A DNA stretch of 64,000 nt, from the NCBI GenBank assembly GCA_944474755.1, contig OX104122.1:18114641-18178640 (forward strand), read 5' to 3'. This stretch comes from Limnoperna fortunei. Its lineage: Eukaryota; Mollusca; Bivalvia; Mytilida; Modiolidae. How positions within the stretch are numbered: position 1 is the first letter of the stretch; each line of letters starts with the position of its first letter. Of this stretch, positions 50,101 through 61,000 are shown piece after piece. The translations under genes and the position numbers were made by a program. The notes beneath the pieces were generated by a model. That model did not search any database. It worked only from the letters and a program-made list of their open reading frames with translations, and was not told the origin of the DNA.

Positions 50101-53100
50101 TGGTTCTTTATTCAGTTTTGTACAGTTTATTGACTGGTTCTTTATTGAGTTTTGTACAGTTTGTTGACTGGTTCTTTATTGAGTTTTGTACAGTTTACTG
50201 ACTGGTTCTTTATTCTGTTTTGTACAGTTTATTGACTGGTTCTTTATTCAGTTTTGTACAGTTTATTGACTCTTTCTTTATTGAGTTTTGTACAGTTTAT
50301 TGACTGTTTCTTTATTTACTTTTGTACTGTTTATTGACTGTTTCTTTATTTAGTTTTGTACAGTTTATTGACTGGTTCTTTATTGAGTTTTGTACAGTTT
50401 ATTGACTGTTTCTTTATTGAGTTTTGTACAGTTTATTGACTGGTTTTTTATTGAGTTTTGTACAGTTTATTGACTGGTTCTTTATTCTGTTTTGTACAGT
50501 TTATTGACTGGTTCTTTATTCAGTTTTGTACAGTTTATTGACTCTTTCTTTATTGAGTTTTGTACAGTTTATTGACTGGTTTTTTATTGAGTTTTGTACA
50601 GTTTATTGACTGGATATTTATTGATTTTTGTACAGTTTATTGACTGGTTCTTTTTTGAGTTTTGTACAGTTTATTGACTGGTTCTTTATTTAGTTTTGTG
50701 CAGTTTATTGACTGTTTCTTTATTGAGTTTTGTACAGTTTATTGACAGGTCCTTTATTGAGTTTTGTACAGTTTATTGACTGGTTCTTTATTTACTCTTG
50801 TACAGTTTATTGACTGTTTCTTTTTTTAGTTTTGTGCAGTTTATTGACTGGTTCTTTACTGAGTTTTGTACAGTTTATTGACTGGTACTTTATTGAGTTT
50901 TGTACAGTTTGTTGACTGGTTCTTTATTCAGTTTTGTACAGTTTATTGACTGGTTCTTTATTGAGTTTTGTACAGTTTATTGACAGGTTCTTTATTGAGT
51001 TTTGTACAGTTTATTGACTGGTTCTTTATTGAGTTTTGTACAGTTTATTGACCGGTTCTTTATTCTGTTTTGTACAGTTTATTGACTGGTTCTTTATTGA
51101 GTTTTGTACAGTTTATTGACTGGTTCTTTATTGGGTTTTGTACAGTTTATTGATTGTTTCTTTATTGAGTTTTGTACAGTGTATTGACTGTTTCTTTATT
51201 GAGTTTTGTACAGTTTATTGACAGGTTCTTTATTGATTTTTGTACAGTTTATTGACTGTTTCTTTATTTACTTTTGTACAGTTTATTGACTGTTTCTTTA
51301 TTTAGTTTTGTGCAGTTTATTGACTGGTTCTTTATTTAGTTTTCTACAGTTTATTGACTGGTTCTTTATTCAGATTTGTATAGTTTATTGACTGTTTCTT
51401 TATTTTGTTTTGTACAGTTTATTGACTGGTTCTTTATTGAGTTTTTTACAGTTGATTGATTGGTTCTTTATTGAGTTTTGTACAGTTTATTGACTGGTTC
51501 TTTAATCAGTTTTGTACAGTTTATTGACTGGTTCTTTATTGAGTTTTGTACAGTTTATTGACTGTTTCTTTATTTAGTTTTGTACAGTTTATTGACTCTT
51601 TCTTTATTGAGTTTAGTACAGTTTATTGACTGGTTCTTTATTTACTTTTGTACAGTTTATTGATTGTTTCTTTATTTAGTTTTGTACAGTTTATTTACTG
51701 TTTCTTTATTGAGTTTTGTACAGTTTATTGACTGGTTTTTTATTGAGTTTTGTACAGTTTATTGACTGGTTCTTTATTGATTTTCGTACAGTTTATTGAC
51801 TGGTTCTTTATTCTGTTTTGTACAGTTTACTGACTGGTTCTTTATTCAGTTTTGTACAGTTTATTGACTGGTTCTTTATTGAGTTTTGTACAGTTTGTTG
51901 ACTGGTTCTTTATTGAGTTTTGTACAGTTTATTGACTGGTTCTTTATTCTGTTTTGTACAGTTTATTGACTGGTTCTTTATTCAGTTTTGTACAGTTTAT
52001 TGACTCTTTCTTTATTGAGTTTTGTACAGTTTATTGACTGGTTTTTTATTGAGTTTTGTACAGTTCATTGAGTGGATATTTATTGATTTTTGTACAGTTT
52101 ATTGACTGGTTCTTTTTTGAGTTTTGTACAGTTTATTGACTGGTTCTTTATTGATTTTTGTACAGTTTATTGACTGGTTCTTTATTCTGTTTTGTACAGT
52201 TTATTGACTGGTTCTTTATTCAGTTTTGTACAGTTTATTGACTGGTTCTTTATTGAGTTTTGTACAGTTTGTTGACTGGTTCTTTGTTTAGTTTTGTACA
52301 GTTTATTGACTGTTTCTTTATTTACTTTTGTACAGTTTATTGACTGGTTCTTTATTGAGTTTTTTACAGTTGATTGATTGGTTCTTTATTGCGTTTTGTA
52401 CAGTTTATTGACTGGTTCTTTATTGAGTTTTGTACAGTTTATTGACTGGTTCTTTATTGAGTTTTGTACAGTTTATTGACTGTTTCTTTATTTAGTTTTG
52501 TACAGTTTATTGACTCTTTCTTTATTGAGTTTAGTACAGTTTATTGACTGGTTCTTTATTTACTTTTGTACAGTTTATTGATTGTTTCTTTATTTAGTTT
52601 TGTACAGTTTATTGACTCTTTCTTTATTGAGTTTAGTACAGTTTATTGACTGGTTCTTTATTTACTTTTGTACAGTTTATTGATTGTTTCTTTATTTAGT
52701 TTTGTACAGTTTATTTACTGTTTCTCTATTGAGTTTTGTACAGTTTATTGACTGGTTTTTTATTGAGTTTTGTACAGTTTATTGACTGGTTCTTTATTGA
52801 TTTTCGTACAGTTTATTGACTGGTTCTTTATTCTGTTTTGTACAGTTTACTGACTGGTTCTTTATTCAGTTTTGTACAGTTTATTGACTGGTTCTTTATT
52901 GAGTTTTGTACAGTTTGTTGACTGGTTCTTTATTGAGTTTTGTACAGTTTATTGACTGGTTCTTTATTCTGTTTTGTACAGTTTATTGACTGGTTCTTTA
53001 TTCAGTTTTGAACAGTTTATTGACTCTTTCTTTATTGAGTTTTGTACAGTTTATTGACTGTTTCTTTATTTAGTTTTGTACAGTTTATTGACTGGTTCTT

Positions 53101-56100
53101 TATTGAGTTTTGTACAGTTTATTGACTGTTTCTTTATTGAGTTTTGTACAGTTTATTGACTTGTTTTATATTGAGTTTTGTACAGTTTATTGACTGGTTC
53201 TTTATTCTGTTTTGTACAGTTTATTGACTGGTTCTTTATTCAGTTTTGTACAGTTTATTGACTGGTTCTTTATTGAGTTTTGTACAGTTTATTGACTGGT
53301 TTTTTATTGAGTTTTGTACAGTTCATTGAGTGGATATTTATTGATTTTTGTACAGTTTATTGACTGGTTCTTTTTTGAGTTTTGTACAGTTTATTGACTG
53401 GTTCTTTATTTATTTTTGTACAGTTTATTGACTGGTTCTTTATTCTGTTTTGTACAGTTTATTGACTGGTTCTTTATTCAGTTTTGTACAGTTTATTGAC
53501 TGGTTCTTTATTGAGTTTTGTACAGTTTGTTGACTGGTTCTTTATTTAGTTTTGTACAGTTTATTGACTGTTTCTTTATTTACTTTTGTACAGTTTATTG
53601 ACTGTTTCTTTATTTAGTTTTGTGCAGTTTATTGACTGGTTCTTTATTTAGTTTTCTACAGTTTATTGACTGGTTCTTTATTCAGATTTGTATAGTTTAT
53701 TGACTGTTTCTTTATTTTGTTTTGTACAGTTTATTGACTGGTTCTTTATTGAGTTTTTTACAGTTTATTGACTGGTTCTTTATTGAGTTTTGTACAGTTT
53801 ATTGACTGGTTCTTTAATCAGTTTTGTAGAGTTTATTGACTGATTCTTTATTGAGTTTTGTACAGTTTATTGACTGGTTCTTTATTGAGTTTTGTACAGT
53901 TTATAGACTGTTTCTTTATTTAGTTTTGTATAGTTTATTGACAGGTTCTTTATTGAGTTTTGTACAGTTTATTGACTGTTTCTTTATTTACTGTTGTACA
54001 GTTTATTGACTGTTTCTTTATTTAGTTTTGTGCAGTTTATTGACTGGTTCTTTATTTAGTTTTCTACAGTTAATTGACTGGTTCTGTATTCAGATTTGTA
54101 TAGTTTATTGACTGTTTCTTTATTTTGTTTTGTACAGTTTATTGACTGGTTCTTTATTGAGTTTTTAACAGTTTATTGACTGGTTCTTTATTGAGTTTTG
54201 TACAGTTTATTGACTGGTTCTTTAATCAGTTTTGTACAGTTTATTGACTGGTGGTTCTTTATTGAGTTTTGTACAGTTTATTGACTGGTTCTTTATTGAG
54301 TTTTGTACAGTTTATTGACTGTTTCTTTATTTAGTTTTGTACAGTTTATTGACTGTTTCTTTATTGAGTTTTGTACAGTTTATTGACTGTTTCTTTATTT
54401 ACTTTTGTACAGTTTATTGATTGTTTCTTTATTTAGTTTTGTACAGTTTGTTGACTGTTTCTTTATTGAGTTTTGTACAGTTTATTGACTGGTTTTTTGT
54501 TGAGTTTTGTACAGTTTATTGACTGGTTCTTTATTGATTTTCGTACAGTTTATTGACTGGTTCTTTATTCTGTTTTGTACAGTTTACTGACTGGTTCTTT
54601 ATTCAGTTTTGTACAGTTTATTGACTGGTTCTTTATTGAGTTTTGTACAGTTTGTTGACTGGTTCTTTATTGAGTTTTGTACAGTTTACTGACTGGTTCT
54701 TTATTCTGTTTTGTACAGTTTATTGACTGGTTCTTTATTCAGTTTTGTACAGTTTATTGACTGTTTCTTTATTGAGTTTTGTACAGTTTATTGACTGTTT
54801 CTTTATTTACTTTTGTACTGTTTATTGACTGTTTCTTTATTTAGTTTTGTACAGTTTATTGACTGGTTCTTTATTGAGTTTGTACAGTTTATTGACTGTT
54901 TCTTTATTGAGTTTTGTACAGTTTATTGACTGGTTTTTTATTGAGTTTTGTACAGTTTATTGACTGGTTCTTTATTCTGTTTTGTACAGTTTATTGACTG
55001 GTTCTTTATTCAGTTTTGTACAGTTTATTGACTCTTTCTTTATTGAGTTTTGTACAGTTTATTGACTGGTTTTTTATTGAGTTTTGTACAGTTTATTGAC
55101 TGGATATTTATTGATTTTTGTACAGTTTATTGACTGGTTCTTTTTTGAGTTTTGTACAGTTTATTGACTGGTTCTTTATTGATTTTTGTACAGTTTATTG
55201 ACTGGTTCTTTATTCTGTTTTGTACAGTTTATTGACTGGTTCTTTATTCAGTTTTGTACAGTTTATTGACTGGTTCTTTATTGAGTTTTGTACAGTTTGT
55301 TGACTGGTTCTTTATTTAGTTTTGTACAGTTTATTGACTGTTTCTTTATTTACTTTTGTACAGTTTATTGACTGTTTCTTTATTTAGTTTTGTGCAGTTT
55401 ATTGACTGGTTCTTTATTTAGTTTTGTACAGTTTATTGACTGGTTCTTTATTGAGTTTTGTAGTTTGTTGACTGGTTCTTTATTGAGTTTTGTACAGTTT
55501 ACTGACTGGTTCTTTATTCTGTTTTGTACAGTTTATTGACTGGTTCTTTATTCAGTTTTGTACAGTTTATTGACTCTTTCTTTATTGAGTTTTGTACAGT
55601 TTATTGACTGTTTCTTTATTTACTTTTGTACTGTTTATTGACTGTTTCTTTATTTAGTTTTGTACAGTTTATTGACTGGTTCTTTATTGAGTTTGTACAG
55701 TTTATTGACTGTTTCTTTATTGAGTTTTGTACAGTTTATTGACTGGTTTTTTATTGAGTTTTGTACAGTTTATTGACTGGTTCTTTATTCTGTTTTGTAC
55801 AGTTTATTGACTGGTTCTTTATTCAGTTTTGTACAGTTTATTGACTCTTTCTTTATTGAGTTTTGTACAGTTTATTGACTGGTTTTTTATTGAGTTTTGT
55901 ACAGTTTATTGACTGGATATTTATTGATTTTTGTACAGTTTATTGACTGGTTCTTTTTTGAGTTTTGTACAGTTTATTGACTGGTTCTTTATTGATTTTT
56001 GTACAGTTTATTGACTGGTTCTTTATTCTGTTTTGTACAGTTTATTGACTGGTTCTTTATTCAGTTTTGTACAGTTTATTGACTGGTTCTTTATTGAGTT

Positions 56101-56470
56101 TTGTACAGTTTGTTGACTGGTTCTTTATTTAGTTTTGTACAGTTTATTGACTGTTTCTTTATTTACTTTTGTACAGTTTATTGACTGTTTCTTTATTTAG
56201 TTTTGTGCAGTTTATTGACTGGTTCTTTATTTAGTTTTCTACAGTTTATTGACTGGTTCTTTATTCAGATTTGTATAGTTTATTGACTGTTTCTTTATTT
56301 TGTTTTGTACAGTTTATTGACTGGTTCTTTATTGAGTTTTTTACAGTTTATTGACTGGTTCTTTATTGAGTTTTGTACAGTTTATTGACTGGTTCTTTAA
56401 TCAGTTTTGTACAGTTTATTGACTGATTCTTTATTGAGTTTTGTACAGTTTATTGACTGGTTCTTTATTT
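41191..56470 (+). repeat. 34-bp satellite, family A super-repeats of about 4.5-4.9 kb
   Basis: The largest colinear copies in the window lie here. ACAGGTCC 41251/46151, GAGTGGAT 42577/47477, CAGATTTG 42932/47832 and TTATATTGAG 43741/48641 are all exactly 4,900 bp apart. After about 43850 the offset becomes 4,968 (two monomers lost in the first copy). The next step is 4,594 bp (ACAGGTCC 46151/50745) and 4,593 bp (GAGTGGAT 47477/52070), with GTGGTTC at 45224, 49760 and 54251. A 32 bp monomer (GTTTTGTAGTTTG) lies near 55460. No gene is present. Confidence 0.9.
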
Positions 56471-58060
56471 AGTTTTGTACAGTTTATTGACTGTTTCTTT
56501 ATTTAGTTTTGTATAGTTTATTGACTGTTTCTTTATTGAGTTGTGTACAGTTTATTGACTGTTTCTTTATTTACTTTTGTACAGTTAATTGACTGTTTCT
56601 TTATTGAGTTTTGTACAGTTTATTGACTGTTTCTTTATTGAGTTTTGTACAGTTTATTGACTGGTTTTTTATTGAGTTTTGTACAGTTTATTGACTGGTT
56701 CTTTATTGATTTTTGTACAGTTTATTGACTGTTTCTTTACTCAGTTTTCTAAAGTTTATCGACTGTTTCTTTATTGAGTTTTGTACAGTTTATTGACTGG
56801 TTCTTTCTTCAGTTTTGTACAGTTTATTGACTGTTTCTTTATTGAGTTTTATACAGTTTATTGACTGTTTCTTTATTTACTTTTGTACAGTTTATTGACT
56901 GTTTCTTTATTGAGTTTTGTACAGTTTGTTGACTGTTTCTTTATTGAGTTTTGTACAGTTTATTGACTGGTGCTTTATTTAGTTTTGTACAGTTTATTGA
57001 CTGTTTCTTTATTTAGTTTTTTGCAGTTTAGTGACTGTTTCTTTATTTAGTTTTGTACAGTTTATTGACTGGTTCTTTATTCAGTTTTGTATAGTTTATT
57101 GACTGTTTCTTGATTTAGTTTTGTACAGTTTATTGACTGTTTCTTTATTGAGTTTTGTACAGTTTATTGACTGGTTCTTTGTTCAGTTTTGTACATTTTA
57201 TTGACTGTTTCTTTATTGAGTTTTGTACAGTTTACAAACTGGTTCTTTATTGAGTTTTGTACAGTTTATTGACTATTTCTTTATTGAGTTTTGTACAGTT
57301 TACTGACTGGTTCTTTATTGAGTTTTGTACAGTTTATTGACTGTTTCTTTTTTCAGTTTTGTACAGTTTATTGACTTTTTCTTTATTGAGTTTTTTACAG
57401 TTTATTGACTGTTTCTTTGTTTAGTTTCGTACAGTTTATTTACCGGTTCTTTATTGAGTTTTGTACAATTTATTGACTGGTTCTTTATGGAATTTTGTAC
57501 AGTTTATTGGATGTTTCTTTATTGAGTTTGTGCACAATTTATTGACTGGTTCTTTATTGAGTTTTGTACAGTTTATTGACTGTTTCTTTATTGAGTTTTT
57601 TACAGATTATTGACTGGTTCTTTTTTGAGTTTTGTACAGTTTATTGACTGTTTCTTTATTGAGTTTTGTACAGTTTATTCACTGGTTCTTTATTGAGTTT
57701 TGTACAGTTTATTGACTGGTTCTTTACTTAGTTTTGTACAGTTTATTGACTGTTTCTTTATTTAGTATTGTACAGTTTATTGACTGGTTCTTTATTCAGT
57801 TTTCTATAGTTTATTGACTTTTTCTTTATTGAGTTTTTTACAGTTTATTGACTGTTTCTTTGTTTAGTTTCGTACAGTTTATTTACCGGTTCTTTGAGTT
57901 TTGTACAATTTATTGACGCGTTCTTTATTGAATTTTGTACAGTTTATTGATTGTTTCTTTATTGAGTTTGTGCACAATTTATTGACTGGTTCTTTATTGA
58001 GTTTTGTACAGTTTATTGACTGGTTTTTTATTGAGTTTTGTACAGTTTATTGACTGGATA
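56471..58060 (+). repeat. Island of degraded, non-homogenised satellite monomers
   Basis: About 45 monomers keep the 34 bp frame but carry many private changes: GAGTTGTGTACAG, TTTTCTAAAGTTTATCGAC, TTTACAAACTGG, TTTTTTGCAGTTTAGTGAC, TTGTACATTTTATTG, TTTATTTACCGG, TTATTGGATG, GTGCACAATTT, GACGCGTTC. The HOR order seen on both sides is lost. A local repeat of about 443 bp is visible (TTTCGTACAGTTTATTTACCGG-type monomer at 57428 and 57871), and one monomer is 31 bp (near 57890). Inside arrays, older copies often survive where exchange is rare; here the island is flanked by young HOR copies on both sides. No gene is present. Confidence 0.85.
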
Positions 58061-61000
58061 TTTATTGATTTTTGTACAGTTTATTGACTGGTTCTTTTTT
58101 GAGTTTTGTACAGTTTATTGACTGGTTCTTTATTTAGTTTTGTGCAGTTTATTGACTGTTTCTTTATTGAGTTTTGTACAGTTTATTGACAGGTCCTTTA
58201 TTGAGTTTTGTACAGTTTATTGACTGGTTCTTTATTTACTCTTGTACAGTTTATTGACTGTTTCTTTTTTTAGTTTTGTGCAGTTTATTGACTGGTTCTT
58301 TACTGAGTTTTGTACAGTTTATTGACTGGTACTTTATTGAGTTTTGTACAGTTTGTTGACTGGTTCTTTATTCAGTTTTGTACAGTTTATTGACTGGTTC
58401 TTTATTGAGTTTTGTACAGTTTATTGACAGGTTCTTTATTGAGTTTTGTACAGTTTATTGACTGGTTCTTTATTGAGTTTTGTACAGTTTATTGACCGGT
58501 TCTTTATTCTGTTTTGTACAGTTTATTGACTGGTTCTTTATTGAGTTTTGTACAGTTTATTGACTGGTTCTTTATTGGGTTTTGTACAGTTTATTGATTG
58601 TTTCTTTATTGAGTTTTGTACAGTGTATTGACTGTTTCTTTATTGAGTTTTGTACAGTTTATTGACAGGTTCTTTATTGAGTTTTGTACAGTTTATTGAC
58701 TGTTTCTTTATTTACTTTTGTACAGTTTATTGACTGTTTCTTTATTTAGTTTTGTGCAGTTTATTGACTGGTTCTTTATTTAGTTTTCTACAGTTTATTG
58801 ACTGGTTCTTTATTCAGATTTGTATAGTTTATTGACTGTTTCTTTATTTTGTTTTGTACAGTTTATTGACTGGTTCTTTATTGAGTTTTTTACAGTTGAT
58901 TGATTGGTTCTTTATTGAGTTTTGTACAGTTTATTGACTGGTTCTTTATTGAGTTTTGTACAGTTTATTGACTGGTTCTTTATTGAGTTTTGTACAGTTT
59001 ATTGACTGTTTCTTTATTTAGTTTTGTACAGTTTATTGACTCTTTCTTTATTGAGTTTAGTACAGTTTATTGACTGGTTCTTTATTTACTTTTGTACAGT
59101 TTATTGATTGTTTCTTTATTTAGTTTTGTACAGTTTATTTACTGTTTCTTTATTGAGTTTTGTACAGTTTATTGACTGGTTTTTTATTGAGTTTTGTACA
59201 GTTTATTGACTGGTTCTTTATTGATTTTCGTACAGTTTATTGACTGGTTCTTTATTCTGTTTTGTACAGTTTACTGACTGGTTCTTTATTCAGTTTTGTA
59301 CAGTTTATTGACTGGTTCTTTATTGAGTTTTGTACAGTTTGTTGACTGGTTCTTTATTGAGTTTTGTACAGTTTATTGACTGGTTCTTTATTCTGTTTTG
59401 TACAGTTTATTGACTGGTTCTTTATTCAGTTTTGTACAGTTTATTGACTCTTTCTTTATTGAGTTTTGTACAGTTTATTGACTGGTTTTTTTATTGAGTT
59501 TTGTACAGTTCATTGAGTGGATATTTATTGATTTTTGTACAGTTTATTGACTGGTTCTTTTTTGAGTTTTGTACAGTTTATTGACTGGTTCTTTATTGAT
59601 TTTTGTACAGTTTATTGACTGGTTCTTTATTCTGTTTTGTACAGTTTATTGACTGGTTCTTTATTCAGTTTTGTACAGTTTATTGACTGGTTCTTTATTG
59701 AGTTTTGTACAGTTTGTTGACTGGTTCTTTATTTAGTTTTGTACAGTTTATTGACTGTTTCTTTATTTACTTTTGTACAGTTTATTGACTGTTTCTTTAT
59801 TTAGTTTTGTGCAGTTTATTGACTGGTTCTTTATTTAGTTTTCTACAGTTTATTGACTGGTTCTTTATTCAGATTTGTATAGTTTATTGACTGTTTCTTT
59901 ATTTTGTTTTGTACAGTTTATTGACTGGTTCTTTATTGAGTTTTTTACAGTTGATTGATTGGTTCTTTATTGAGTTTTGTACAGTTTATTGACTGGTTCT
60001 TTAATCAGTTTTGTACAGTTTATTGACTGGTTCTTTATTGAGTTTTGTACAGTTTATTGACTGGTTCTTTATTGAGTTTTGTACAGTTTATTGACTCTTT
60101 CTTTATTGAGTTTAGTACAGTTTATTGACTGGTTCTTTATTTACTTTTGTACAGTTTATTGATTGTTTCTTTATTTAGTTTTGTACAGTTTATTTACTGT
60201 TTCTTTATTGAGTTTTGTACAGTTTATTGACTGGTTTTTTATTGAGTTTTGTACAGTTTATTGACTGGTTCTTTATTGATTTTCGTACAGTTTATTGACT
60301 GGTTCTTTATTCTGTTTTGTACAGTTTACTGACTGGTTCTTTATTCAGTTTTGTACAGTTTATTGACTGGTTCTTTATTGAGTTTTGTACAGTTTGTTGA
60401 CTGGTTCTTTATTGAGTTTTGTACAGTTTATTGACTGGTTCTTTATTCTGTTTTGTACAGTTTATTGACTGGTTCTTTATTCAGTTTTGTACAGTTTATT
60501 GACTCTTTCTTTATTGAGTTTTGTACAGTTTATTGACTGGTTTTTTTATTGAGTTTTGTACAGTTCATTGAGTGGATATTTATTGATTTTTGTACAGTTT
60601 ATTGACTGGTTCTTTTTTGAGTTTTGTACAGTTTATTGACTGGTTCTTTATTGATTTTTGTACAGTTTATTGACTGGTTCTTTATTCTGTTTTGTACAGT
60701 TTATTGACTGGTTCTTTATTCAGTTTTGTACAGTTTATTGACTGGTTCTTTATTGAGTTTTGTACAGTTTGTTGACTGGTTCTTTATTTAGTTTTGTACA
60801 GTTTATTGACTGTTTCTTTATTTACTTTTGTACAGTTTATTGACTGTTTCTTTATTTAGTTTTGTGCAGTTTATTGACTGGTTCTTTATTTAGTTTTCTA
60901 CAGTTTATTGACTGGTTCTTTATTCAGATTTGTATAGTTTATTGACTGTTTCTTTATTTTGTTTTGTACAGTTTATTGACTGGTTCTTTATTGAGTTTTT

